DNA from: Paraspadella gotoi
Taxonomy: Eukaryota; Chaetognatha
Assembly (NCBI GenBank): GCA_051294375.1
Contig: CM119269.1
Coordinates: forward strand, 14,056,552 to 14,120,551
DNA: 64,000 bases
Direction of reading: 5' to 3'
The position numbers and the translations under genes were made by a program. Position 1 is the first letter of the stretch. Each line of letters opens with the position of its first letter. Positions 1 to 11,889 of the stretch are shown piece after piece. Below the pieces are notes generated by a model. That model was given only the letters and a program-made list of their open reading frames with translations. It was not told the origin of the DNA and did no database searches.

Positions 1-42
1 TTTATTGATTACTGCCATATATATATATATATATTATGTTTT

Positions 43-225
43 TTATTTCATACCGTTTCCTGGCAATTGAGTGCCGTTCAAGTGATTGGTAGAGTTAATC
101 CATTCTTCCCATTGTTCTTGGGTGAAATTTTCAAAGTTGAAACATTGACCAATACAAAGCAAAGAGAAAATGAAGGCGATGATGAAAAAAGATGTTGAAG
201 ACGAGTTGGGAGAAAGTGAAGACAT
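43..225 (-). CDS. Possible small secreted peptide (60 aa)
   Basis: I do not recognise this protein. The frame is complete: ATG at 225, stop at 43-45. The first 28 residues look like a signal peptide, with a Ser/Thr-rich start, a hydrophobic core (FFIIAFIFSLLCIG) and a small residue before Cys. The remaining 32 residues are acidic and Asn-rich, with three N-glycosylation sequons (NFT, NST, NGT). There is no transmembrane segment after the leader. It could be a short secreted peptide, the first exon of a longer gene, or a chance frame in AT-rich DNA. The signal peptide is what makes it worth listing; no homology supports it. Confidence 0.35.
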   Translation of the reverse strand: MSSLSPNSSSTSFFIIAFIFSLLCIGQCFNFENFTQEQWEEWINSTNHLNGTQLPGNGMK

Positions 226-1538
226 TCTGTGATAAACTGAATGTACGGTGTTTCTTCTTCTGAATTTTAAATTTACTGGAAATGAAAATTAACAACAGTG
301 ATGAATGGCTCATTTACTTTCTCAATAACGAAGTTAATTAACATATAAATATATGTTAAAAACTACCAACTTCTGTGGTATTTACAGTGTTGATAAAAAT
401 GATTATTTAGATGTATAAAAATAATTTATGAACGTATTTTTTGAGGTATTATTTAAGACACGTAAAAAAAGAATTGTACATGAAAATTCGTTTCTTCTCT
501 TTTTTCTATTTACATAATATCTTTAACTTTAGGGTGTGAGTGAGAGCACATTTTTTCTTAAAGAAACTACATCGTTTGTTCCCTGATTTCCACGTTTCGG
601 GTTTTTTTTCCAAAATCGGATCTGCGAAAGTTGGAATTACAATTCGGCATATTTATTGGGTGCTGCAACGCCTCTGTCCAAGACCCTTTATTATTTTTTA
701 TTCGAAAGGTCTGTTGGTCTATTGACGTAAATATATTCAGCTCAATATTTAAACTTGTAAATGATAAATAATCCAGGTGCATATGAAAGAGAGTAAAGAA
801 TATTTCAAATTGGAAACTATAAGAATACTAGTATTATTAATAAGAATATTTTGATTGCGACTATACATGAGTATCGCCGCATAGTGACTTATTAATCCTA
901 TCCTTTGTTCTCAGTGACGTCCTAGCGTGAGAAACATGATCGCACGACCTCCGATTGCAGATTTCTTACATTGTTTATTCGTTGGATTCTTCGTTTTTTT
1001 GTCTTACTTTTTTTTTCTGTTATAAACTTTCTCTTTCTTGCTCTCGAACTTTTAATCCTGATCAGAAATTGTTTTCCTTAAATAATATGAATATTTAATT
1101 GAGAACTTTAAATCTTAACTTTTCGGGTTTGTAAACGTTTTCTGATTGATAACTTTTGAAACGTACTGTTTTTTGTTTCAAAAACGCTCTTAATCAGCTT
1201 TAATTATTGTTATTTAAGGTGTTCCGGATCTCATATCATAGGCATCAATTACAGTTTAAACAATCTATTATTAATATGAGTTTTTAATATTCAATAATTC
1301 ATTCTCCAGGATTTACTGCCAGTAAACGCCCTGTTGTTAATCAAGAATTCCTTCGATTCGTCATCCCTTCGCTAGAGGACACTTAAAAGAGCACTTGCCT
1401 CGAGCGTCGCGAAAAAAAACAAAAGATCAGGACTTAGAATCGGTCTCTATGACTACCGGGTCGACATTAAGAGAATAATTAAAACCCTAAACCACTGAAA
1501 AAACAAAAACGGGTCGTTCGTGTGAAGACGGGAATGAC
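226..1538. other. AT-rich intergenic region
   Basis: No convincing exon on either strand. Open frames are short and lack bordering splice sites. The last 250 bases become GC-richer and presumably hold the promoter and 5' untranslated region of the plus-strand gene that starts at 1539. No specific promoter motif could be assigned. Confidence 0.5.
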
Positions 1539-4500
1539 ATGCGACGGCATTCATCCAATCATTTTTTGTTGGAAGGAAAGAAAAATTCGCTGACGTAAGT
1601 TAATATTTTTTTTTCTCCTGTCGGAGGCAGACTTTAAATCTAATTTTTCTGCAGTTCTGTTTCATAATAGTAAATAAGTAGTAAATAATTAATCAAAATA
1701 TTAATTTAATAAATGCTTACTAATCAGACCGCGAGAACCGGTGGCGACCAACTCGGCAAAAACTGACACGACGCGAAATTTGTCTCAAGACGGAATCTTT
1801 CACGAGTCAAACAGAAGAAACTCGCTGACGTCGTTGTCGCTCAAGAATCGTCCGGTCTCGAACAGAGACCGACCTGCGTCGAGAAAAGCGTCGATCAACT
1901 TGTCCGGCTCGGACGGACGAGTTGGAAGGTCGGGCGTAGCCTTCGCGGCGTCCGACCGAAGAGACAAAGCCACTATCGAGGCGCCGACTGGGATGTCCGT
2001 CGACGGAGGTTCCTCCTTGAGAAAGAGCGTGTCGTTCAGGTTGTAGGTTTTATTAATTTAAACCAAGTTTTTAGAGCATAGAAATATATCCAATATTACA
2101 TTATTTTTTTTTTTAATAAAAAAACAATTTTAACTTCGATCTGAGAAATAACAAGATGTACTTTTTAATGTAAATTTAATACCAAGTTTTTAGAGCATAG
2201 AAATATATCCAAAATTACAATATTTTTTTTTAAATAAAAAACAATTTTAACTTTGATCTGAGAAATAACAAGATGCACTTTTTAATGTAAATTTCATACC
2301 AAGTTTTTAGAGCATAGAAATATATTTCAATATTAAAATATTTTTTAATAAAAAACAATTTTAACTTCGATCTGAGAAAATAACAAGATGTACTTTTTAT
2401 GTAAATTTAATACCAAGTTTTTAGAGCATAGAAATATATCCAATATTACAATATTTTTTTTAATAAAAAACAATTTTAACTTCGATCTGAGAAATAACAA
2501 GATGTACTTTTTAATGTAAATTTAATACCAAGTTTTTCGAGCATAGAAATATATCCAAAATTACAATATTTTTTTCTTTTTTAATAAAAAACAATTTTAA
2601 CTTCGATCTGAGAAATAACAAGATGCACTTTTTAACGTAAATTTAATCCGCACAATTTCGAAGTGTTCGGTGTATACGAGCTAATGACAGAGGCTCTTGG
2701 TTTATTTTTGTTTATTGAATTTTGAATTTTTTTTAGCGGAGAAATGATGAACGGATACGACAGTCGTCGTTATCGGGACGAAGTCTTCGACGAGGAGGAA
2801 GAGGAGCAGGTGAAAGATGAAATGGAGCAAAGGGAAAAAGAAACTGCTTGCTCGATAATTACGACTATATAAAGGATATATATATAGTATATAGTTTAAA
2901 AATGACTACAAAACGGACNNNNNNNNNNGAGAAATAACAAGATGCACTTTTTAACGTAAATTTAATCCGCACAATTTCGAAGTGTTCGGTGTATACGAGC
3001 TAATGACAGAGGCTCTTGGTTTATTTTTGTTTATTGAATTTTGAATTTTTTTTAGCGGAGAAATGATGAACGGATACGACAGTCGTCGTTATCGGGACGA
3101 AGTCTTCGACGAGGAGGAAGAGGAGCAGGTGAAAGATGAAATNNNNNNNNNNCACGAAAAGTCTTTTGTTTTAGGAATTGATGCACCTGATGCAAGAAGA
3201 GCTTTCAAAAAACGACGACGACGACGAAGATCGAAGCGAAAGAAGCAACAGAGAAATCCCGAGACTTCGACTCACAGCCTCTCCCCTCTCTTCGGGATTT
3301 AGCGGACCGCCTAAAAGTCCTCGGGTTCGATCTTTCCATCTTTGTCGCTCTGATTTAAATCAATCATTCAATCAATCCGGGTCAGGAGGCGGAGTGGTTC
3401 CTTCATCCCCGTCACCTCGGCGGCGGAGAGGCTCCCGGCAAAGTCGCCTCTTCCTCCGGCGCCGTCGCCTATACTTCCGGCGCCGTCGCCGGGAGACGGA
3501 CGCGGGATTCCGGCGTCATCGGCGCTAAAATCGCGTTGGAGAGAGAGGCGAAAACGTCGGACTTTTCTAGGGGAACGTCGCTCGCCAACGGAAGCGGTAT
3601 TGAAAGTTATTGACTGTTTTCGTTGTCGAATTAATTATGTATTTATTTGTAATTTATTTTGGTTTTCAATCTTTGTTTTTAAATTTGGAAGGAGTGAAGA
3701 GTCTAGCGACTGGCTGAATCTAATAAAAAAATCATTTCTCCTCTCACAAGGTGGCGAAGATGTCTTCAACCTCCGAGATCCGAGTCTCAATTGTCTGGCG
3801 CGACGTCACTTTCCACTCACTCTAGGAACATCCTTCATGGTCGGGTCGTCGTCGTCTTCGTCGTTATCGATGTCTGATCAAAGACAAAGGTTAGAATTGT
3901 CTCAAAAGAAACTTTAAATTCTTTACTAAAATTATTGTAATGTACATTGTACAATTGTTAATAATTACAGGCTTAATACTCATTGACATTGTGAACTTGA
4001 ACATTTTGCATCTTGACGTTTTTTTCATTTTTCTCATAATAAAAATTATTTTCCTTAGGCTTAGAGATAAAACTTTATAAAACTTTATATGATTACTCTC
4101 TCCGCCCTCTTTTCTCACCCAAGGTCGGCTTCTCAGAAACCTCCCCAATCCACGCCGTCATCTCCTCCAGAACCGACGTTTTCGGGGTCGACGCCGCATA
4201 TGGCGCGCCTCGAGGCCCGGCGCCACTTGAGGAGCGAGGATTTAACTTCCGTCAAAGCGGCGCCGCGGAGGACGGCGTTTCAAAATGGCGGCGTCGGCGG
4301 AGCGGAAGGTGAGGCGGCGTCGGTTTTTTTTTCATTGGACTTGATTCTGCAACACATAGCTCTGATGGAGACAATATCGTTGACAATCTCTCTCTCTTTT
4401 TATAAGCTTATTTCTTTTATCTTTTTTTATTTTTATTTTTTGTTTCTTTTCTTTTCTTTTTTTTCTCTTTTTTTCTATTCCTTTATCTACTTTACTTTTT

Positions 4501-5489
4501 TCTTCTTGTCTCCTCTTTTTCCCCCTTTTCCTTTCTTATATTTTTTGTTTCTTTTTTCTTTTCTTTTCTTCTTTCTTTTCTTTTTTATCTCTTTCTGCGT
4601 TTTAACCCACTAGATTGAAAATATAATCCGCCCTTCCTTTTACAGTCTCGCGCTCTGAGGACCTTCACTTAATGCGAGTCCAAGCTCCAGAAACGGCTTC
4701 GTCTTCAACGGTCTTACTCACCTCTCCTTACCAAGTCGACCTCGCCAAACTCAGGATGGAAAGGTGAGAAGCATAACATAACATAACATGTTGTTAATGT
4801 TAATGAACTTACTCAAGTATCCTGAAGCTATGATGGCATTGGCAGATTGTTTCTTAACGTTCTCATTTGTAAATTATGTATTCTATAATCTATATAATTA
4901 TATAATTCGATGAGACAAGAATTATAACTTGGCTAAACGTACGGAAATCCCGCCTCTCCACTTTATTTCGCGTACATCGATAAACTGGGCCTAACGATAT
5001 GTTCTTATGTACATGAATATGTTCTTATGATTATAATTTGTACAACCAACCTAAAAATAATCTATTAATTAAATGATTAGGTTTTCTTGCCCCTGACTTT
5101 GGACAGGCTATTTCATCTTTTAAAGATTCTTGTCGCTTTATTCCGCTGTTGCTCATTTGTTTTGTTTTTTTCAGGCTCAGAATCGAAGAGGAAAGACTAT
5201 TAGAGATGAAGCGGATCGAGGAGCTGGAGAGAATCAGAGGACCTTCCGACGCCTGGTCAGAGAATGATACCAATCGTTTAAAGATAGCAGTAAACTGTAT
5301 ATTGTAAATCGTATCTTTTGTCACATTTGTAGGTACGAACTGAAGGACGGCCAGTTTCACTACGAAGCGAGAAAGAACAACGAGATGATTCGTAACCAGA
5401 ATTTGCTGGGCGCCACCGACGAATACAAGAACCACCTCATTAAAGCCTCCATGCGGTTTGCCGCCCCCTCGGCGCAAAATGGGCGATGA
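1539..5489 (+). CDS. Unrecognised Ser-rich, coiled-coil protein, multi-exon
   Basis: I do not recognise the family. Exons joined by splice sites and phase: 1539-1594, 1728-2039, 3056-3142 and beyond, 3175-3324, 3386-3596, 3751-3889, 4124-4308, 4646-4763, 5175-5255, 5333-5489. The start (MRRHSSNHFLLEGKKNS) joins in phase to the next exon (TPREPVATNSAK), which decides the ATG. The protein is low-complexity and basic/Ser-rich for most of its length, with an acidic EEEEEQ stretch and Pro/Ser patches. A charged helical segment follows (LAKLRMERLRIEEERLLEMK, about 5150-5250). It ends in a more conserved-looking tail with YELKDGQFHYEARKNNEMI and GATDEYKNHL. The 10-base gaps sit in or beside one exon, which appears twice (2737 and 3056) by assembly error, so part of the protein is missing. 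The tail suggests a cytoskeletal or scaffold protein, but that is a guess. Confidence 0.75.
2045..2640. repeat. Intronic tandem repeat, about 118-base period, five copies
   Basis: Five consecutive copies of an AT-rich unit containing ACCAAGTTTTTAGAGCATAG, then a T-run, then AACTTCGATCTGAGAAATAA and CAAGATGTACTTTTTAATG. Units start near 2061, 2179, 2297, 2411 and 2525. Copies differ by a few substitutions and T-run length. The array fills most of the second intron of the unrecognised coiled-coil gene. Confidence 0.9.
2610..3142 (+). repeat. 214-base direct duplication flanking an N gap, including one exon
   Basis: Bases 2610-2823 are repeated, identically by eye, at 2929-3142. The repeat includes the intron end and the exon encoding GEMMNGYDSRRYRDEVFDEE. 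The copies are separated by unique sequence and a 10-base N run, and the second copy ends at another 10-base N run. An exact exon repeat bracketed by gaps is typical of unmerged contig ends, not of a real exon duplication. Confidence 0.85.
4376..4610 (+). repeat. Polypyrimidine (CT/TTTTC) low-complexity tract in an intron
   Basis: About 230 bases of almost pure T and C on the plus strand, inside the intron between exons ending at 4308 and starting at 4646. Open frames rich in Phe, Leu and Ser here are artefacts of the composition. Confidence 0.85.
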
Positions 5490-6518
5490 GGGCGTGGAAG
5501 GAATGAGAAGATATTTGAGGGAGATCGAGTGTTTACAACTGTGGCTTATAATATATAATAATATAACCAAGCCTTTTTCAACAGTTTATTACGAGAGAGA
5601 GAAAAATCTTTACCCAAGTATGTCTCTATTTTTGTTTAATTTTTTTCCGATATTATCCGCGCGATATTTGACTATTTTTAAACTTGATCCGTGTTAATTT
5701 TTCTTTTTATCTAATAAAACCAGTCTTGTTTTTGTATTTGCATTCAGTCTTGGAAATCATTTTGTACGTATTAAAATATAAGTTAATCGTGACTAATCTT
5801 TCATACCCCGTTTATTTTTGAAGTAAGTTGCCGCAGTCCGGTCTTGTCATTAAACAAAATTAGTTACATGAGTTTTATCGCCCTCAACGTAGGGTTATAC
5901 ACTTTTTTAATATTTTCAATTTATTTTTGATATTTTTGATTTAATATATTCGTATTTGAAACCTCTAGGAAAAGTTTGAAATACTATTACAAATACGACT
6001 AAGTATTCAAAATCAGCTTTTTTTTCAAGGTCACAGGATCATAATCAAAAACTGGAATGACTGATAACTTATCAAGATTTCAGTTCTCGTTTTTCTTTTG
6101 GGAACAAATTCCAATATCTCGATTTAGCTTCCAAATTTTCATACGAATCAACTATAAAATGAAAGAAATTAATGTTGTTTCTAAACTTTCAACAGTTTTT
6201 GGACCTTGTATAAGCAAAAAATAAATAAAATATCACAGTTAGCTTTTAGATGCAAAGTTTTTTATTGTTTAAAAATTTTACCTTGTTTTTAAACAATAAA
6301 AAACTTTGCATCTAAAACTTATCAATAACAACGAAACGAAAGAAATTACTCTAGACAGTTAGCTTAAAACTTTTTTTTATAAAATTCATTTAGTAAAAAT
6401 AGCATTTCACTTTTTAATTACTAAAACAATATATAGGATTCAAAATCAATCGACGTAAATGCACATAATTTTATTTATCCACAGATAATAATTTTTTTTT
6501 GTCAAACTCAAAGGAAAT
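5490..6518. other. AT-rich intergenic region with a hairpin
   Basis: Holds the 3' flank of the upstream gene and the promoter side of the RidA gene. No supported exon. A near-perfect inverted repeat (6244-6317) is annotated separately. Confidence 0.5.
6244..6317. repeat. Inverted repeat, arms of about 32 bases, 10-base loop
   Basis: The left arm (6244-6275, TTTTAGATGCAAAGTTTTTT onward) is the reverse complement of the right arm (6286-6317), with loop TTTTACCTTG. It is AT-rich and lies between two plus-strand genes. It could form a stable hairpin. It is not a bacterial-type terminator, because this is a eukaryotic genome. A small fold-back element is possible. Confidence 0.8.
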
Positions 6519-7026
6519 ATGTCTTCATCGAGGAAAGTGATTTCCACTAACGAGGCGCCACCACCCGGATTCGCTTACAGGTGATAATGATTACGACAAA
6601 GAAGTAACGCCGACTATCCAGGGTTTTTAAAAAAAAAAATTAGAGTGATAAACAGTTTAATAACTTCACTTATTTACCATTTTTTTATTAAATAAAATTC
6701 AAATCTCTTTTGGTTTTGAAACAGCCAAGGAATCCTGGCCGGTGGTTTTCTCTTTATTTCTGGTCAAATCGGAATCGACGTCGAGCGAAAGTTCGTGGGT
6801 GACGACGCCGCGTCGCAAACCAAACAGGCCATGGAAAATGTCGGCGCCATTTTAAGGGGTAAGGGGGAGTTGAGCGGAGCGAACGTGGAGGGGCTTATTT
6901 GTTGTAACTGTTTACTTACTCGTTTCGTGTTTCAGATGCTTGTCAGGTAAAAAGATAAACACATTAAACGGGTAACTTGTAATACAATAGCAGCTCTCTC
7001 TCTCTCTCTCTCGCCATCCATATGTT

Positions 7027-7086
<60 letters not shown>

Positions 7087-7297
7087 GTGTGTCACCCCCC
7101 CAGGCGCCGGATTGACTTTCGCCAATCTCACCAAGATCACAATTCTCCTGAGCGACATCAAAGACTTTGGCGCCGCCAACGAAAGCTACCGTAGTTTTTT
7201 CGAAGGGACGGCGCTCCCGGCGCGAGCTTGTTACGCGGTCGACGCCCTGCCCATGGGCGCCAAAGTGGAAATTGAAGGAATGGCGTGGGCAGGGTGA
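6519..7297 (+). CDS. RIDA: RidA family enamine/imine deaminase (UK114/YjgF-like)
   Basis: Hydrolyses reactive enamine/imine intermediates such as 2-aminoacrylate released by PLP enzymes to ketoacids; it acts as a trimer in cytosol or mitochondria. Exons 6519-6580, 6725-6858 and 7104-7297 join in phase to give 129 aa, the usual family length. Recognisable blocks are GGFLFISGQIGID (about 29-41), QTKQAMENVGAIL (about 52-64), LTKITILLSDIKDFGAANE (about 74-92), and PARACYAVDALP with KVEIEGMAW at the end. The conserved Arg of the PARAC block, which binds the substrate carboxylate, is present. A short ATG-containing segment at 6936-6946 looks exon-like but would break the frame, so exon 2 is joined directly to 7104. 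Intron 2 contains a long (CT)n run ending 20 bases before the acceptor. Confidence 0.93.
6990..7082 (+). repeat. (CT)n microsatellite in RIDA intron 2
   Basis: A (CT)n run at about 6992-7012 and a longer one at about 7031-7082, immediately upstream of the acceptor at 7103. On the sense strand it is pure pyrimidine, so it can double as the polypyrimidine tract. Confidence 0.9.
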
Positions 7298-7838
7298 AAA
7301 GAGTTTCATTAGTCGCTCGTAATGTGGGCAATTTCGATTTCTAAACAGAGTACTAAAAATATAGCTTTTAAACAATATAATGATCTTTTGTATATTTCGT
7401 TATATTGAAGATATACACATATATATATATTGGTATGCATTTTTTATCAAAAATAATGTAATATGTCTTGACAGTTATCCGACATTCCTTAAAATAGAAA
7501 CAAAGTTCGAGTACCGATTTAAGTAAAACAATGACAGCACAGATATATAGGTATACAAATCATGCAAAACAGTATCTAACCAATTTTACTAACGGAATTT
7601 ATACAAATAAGAGTGTCAAAAAGGCCCATATTAGCAAATTACCCAAATTCCCAGTCAAAAGACGATGTTTAACCATTTACTCAATTAGCGTCAATCATCA
7701 TGGTCATTTCTTGGCCTTAGAGACCAGAGACAATTACGTAATACTAATAGTAATACGGAGTTTTCTTTCATAGTTGTACAATGTACATCTTTGAGGCTTG
7801 ATCGTAACTGAATCTTCGTCACTCATTGGACATTTCTC
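7298..7838. other. Intergenic region between convergent genes
   Basis: Separates the RidA stop (plus) from the stop of the minus-strand membrane protein gene. AT-rich. One 80-codon frame (7531-7773) has no family resemblance and no splice context; I treat it as chance. Confidence 0.5.
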
Positions 7839-10800
7839 TCAAATTTCGTAGGCAGATTTTTCATTTTGGATCAGCCCGGCGCCGCTTTTGACGCTCAGAG
7901 TCGGCGACGAAGGACGCATCTGTAAATAAATAATATGCATATTAGTAGAATAAAGTAAACAAATCTTAATAAAGACTAAAGCAATCGACCGCACTCACTT
8001 CGTCCGGCAATCTTCCCACCGGCAACGAAACGTAACGCGACAAGATTCGTCCGAGACGACCGCGACCATGACGACGACGACGCACAACGGCGACGACAAA
8101 GACGACGACGATGGCGACGGCGAGGACGACACTGATTCCGATGAGGAACCCTTGGTATCGGTGGTGATGACGAGGGCGCGGTGGGTCTGGGTCGAAGTCG
8201 AAGTCCGAGTCGCCCAAAAACTTAAATTAACAAAAAAAGAATCTATGTTTTTTAGTTAAGGGAATTTCTAATCTCTGCGGTCAAATCAAATTACCATTCC
8301 ATCGCTAAAATCGTCGGCAGCCTCGTTTTCAAACAGTTCGGGATCCAAGTTGACTGAAGGAAAAAATAAAGAATGAATAGATTAGAATATTCCGCAACAG
8401 ATACCGTCACTTTTAATTCCATAAAAGAATCTTGAAAGAAATAGATTTTCAGATTCTCATAAGATAGAATTCTCGAAGCACTTTTTAAAATTTTCAGAGT
8501 CGACTAGGAAAATGAGAAGAAAAACTTTAAAACAAGTTTGAGCAAAGAATGTCGGATCTGCCTACAATAATTAAGCGATAATTGCTGCTAATCAGATGAT
8601 AAATCACCAATATTTTTTAAAATTTTTTCTAACTCGCATCATTTTAACTCGCATCATTTTTTGAACTCGTATAATTTTTCCACCACATAATTTTTTCAAC
8701 TCATCATTTCATTTCAATTTACATCATTTTTACAATTCGCATCATTTTTTTAACTCGCATCATTTTTTCAACTCGCATCATTTTTTTCCACGCACACAAT
8801 TTTTTCAACTCATCATTTTTTCAATTTACATCATTTTTACAATTGCATCATTTTTTTTAACTTGCATCATTTTTTCACTTGGCATAATTTTTTTTTTCTA
8901 CTTGCATAATTTTTTTAACTTGTATGATTTCTTCAACTTGCATAATTTTTTCAACTTGCATAATTCTTTCAACTTGCATAATTTTTTCAACTTGCATAAT
9001 TTTTTCAACTTACATATTTTTTTTAACTTGCATAATTTTTTCAACTTGCATAATTTTTTCAACTTGCATAATTTTTTTAAATTGTATCATTTTTTCAAAT
9101 TAACTAATTAATTTATTAAAACATTTATTAATAATCATAAATAAAAAAGATTCAAGAAAAAGTGAATTATGTTTTTTCCATTTAAACTCATTTCCACAGG
9201 CACAATTCCGTCAAGACTTAATATCTAGCTTCTTCACACACTTTCCTTTTTAATATATTAATTCAATTATGATTAATTCAAGTAATTATGGGTTAATCTA
9301 TTTGCTTTTAAGTAAAAACAGTAAGAGACAATCTATCAACACAAATTTCGTATTGGACATTAATCAAGTATCTAAAATTTGTTTTAGTTTCCCATCACAG
9401 CTTTCTAGTTTTTTAATATTATTTTAAATTTTTCCACAAATACATTTTTCATTGCCGGACGTACTCCATGTATTGAGTTGACTAATACGTTCGAAAACGT
9501 AACAAACTAAAATTGATCATTAAAAGGTAAACAAAAAGTCTAGAAGAAGCGGTACGGTCCAATAACCAATACAACAGGTAAAGAATTCAAAAGGTAAAAA
9601 AATAACAACAACAACAAATACGTATTTACATCGGGCTGGAAAAGGGCAGCAAACAAGTAATTCTGTTTGGATATGAAACGCTGTCATTCTTACTGACCAC
9701 TACGGGTCAAAAGTACAAGACTTCGTCGTCGTCTTCGTTTTATATTCGTCCGATGTCGTCGTCGTCTTTGTTGAATCATCTTGAGTTTCCCAAATTTCTT
9801 CTTTTGTCAGCTTTCCTTTGCTTTTATTTTTTTTTCAGAGTTATAATTTCTGTTAAGCAACTAAGGTTTCTTTACTTAAAAGAATATTGTCATCAATAAT
9901 CTAGTTATATCGCAATTTTTGTAAAAAGAATATTTCAAAAATCATATTGGTACATAACTAACCATGGCCGGAAACGGCGGACAAAAAGCCTCAAATATGG
10001 TAAGCTTCCTGATATGAATCGAATCATTAAATCGCAAGCTGAGATCAATGGCCGTGCTTCCGCGTCGCTTCCATATACGTCTTTTAGGCTAGTATTTTGA
10101 AAACTTATATGACAGTAAATACTGCTGTTCAAGCAATGTTATTAATTCCACGTCCATGCAACTATCCAGTATATTGACAATAAGTAAAAACAAAATTAGG
10201 TTTTTTAATCGTTAAAATGTCTACAAATAACAAACAAAAGTGAGCTCCAAAAAAAGAAAAGCCTTATATTCTACCGATGAAATAATTTTAGCAACCCGAG
10301 TATCTAAAGACACGTGTTCTTGTGATACACCCTGGACGGAATTAAACCGAAAAACTATTAAACTACTGATGTCGACCCTTTTTACCGAGTTAAAAAAATA
10401 ATTTCGATGACTGTGAGGTGGGACGAGAACGACGGACGGACGGACGGAACGGATGGACATCATTTTTTTTGCATAATTTATCATAATTCGATGTTCTGAC
10501 ATGATATATAGTTAGTGCCCGACAATATTGAGGGGGCGGACCGACGGACCGACAAAGTGAATTATAGAGTCGGGATTCTGCTGATAAGCAGATCCGACTA
10601 AAAACCTGACCTGGCGTGGTGGCCCCGAATAATTTGATAAACAAAAAGAAAGCAATTCATACCAAGCTTTATTTGGTAATTTAGGCATTGGGTAAGATTA
10701 GAATAAAANNNNNNNNNNNNNNNNNNNNNNNNNCTTAAATAAGTAACATTGCAGGACTAACAAGATCTGTGAAAACAAAAAGATTCAAGTAAATGTGACT

Positions 10801-11817
10801 CATTATTTTTTTTTTATTTAAACTCATTTCCAACTCGTACGTTTCCACCAAAACTTTGTATCAAGCTTCGTCACACACTTTCCTACCCACACACAAAATT
10901 TCAACTAAATCTATTCATCCAATTATTGATTAAATAGAGAAGTATTTTATTGGTTAAAATAAGTAAAAAGATTTTAGTAAAGTGCAACTTATGTTTTTTC
11001 CATTTAAATCTCATTTCCACTCGCACGATTCTATCGAAACTTTATATCCAGCTTCATCTCACACTGTCCTACCCACAGACAAAATTCCATTCCAATCCAA
11101 CCAGCCAATCACGAGTTATTGGAGCTTTTTGCTAAGATGGGACGATAATGGACGTGAATTGATTGAGTAATTAATTAATTATTGATTAATTAACTGATTA
11201 ATTATTTGATTTATTAATACGTCCTTCATTACTTTATATAAAAGGAAAAAGAAGCATAAATCAATTTAGTGGATGGACATCATTTTTTTTGCATAATTTA
11301 TCATAATTCGATGTTCTGACATGATATAAGTTAGTGCCCGACAATATTGAGGGGGCGGACCGACGGACACAAAGTGAATTATAGAGTCGGGATTCTGCTG
11401 ATAAGCAGATCCGACTAAAAACCTGACCTGGCGTGGTGGCCCCGAATAATTTGATAAACAAAAAGAAAGCAATTCATACCCAAGCTTTATTTGGTTAATT
11501 TAGGCATGTTGGTAAGATTAGAATAAAAAACGTAACTTAAGACTTACTATCGTCAAAGACGCCGGGCAAGAGTTGGAAGCAAAACTTTGGTCGATCGTGC
11601 AAGCATGCGCCCCAGCGGCAGTTGCAGGTCGGGTTGCCGCGGAGCTCCTTGCACGCGCCCCATTTGCACGCACACAATGGATTTGAATGTCCCAATTTTC
11701 CGCATTCTATTAGAGAGAGAAAGAGAAGAAAAAAAAAAAAGAAAAGAAAGAAGGAAAGAAAGAAAAGAAAGAAAGAAAGAAAAGAAAGAAGAAAGAAAGA
11801 AAGAAGAAAGAGAAGAA

Positions 11818-11889
<72 letters not shown>

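Noticed and set aside
4089-4613. Single long frame ending in a Phe/Leu-rich segment resembling membrane helices
   Set aside because: Only 4124-4308 is an exon; the rest is a polypyrimidine intron tract.
6936-6946. Possible 11-base microexon in RIDA
   Set aside because: Including it shifts the downstream frame to a stop; joining 6858 directly to 7104 gives the family sequence.
7531-7773. 80-codon plus-strand frame
   Set aside because: No domain, no splice context, composition like the surrounding non-coding DNA.
8902-9111. Repeated HNFFNL open frame
   Set aside because: By-product of the minisatellite unit.
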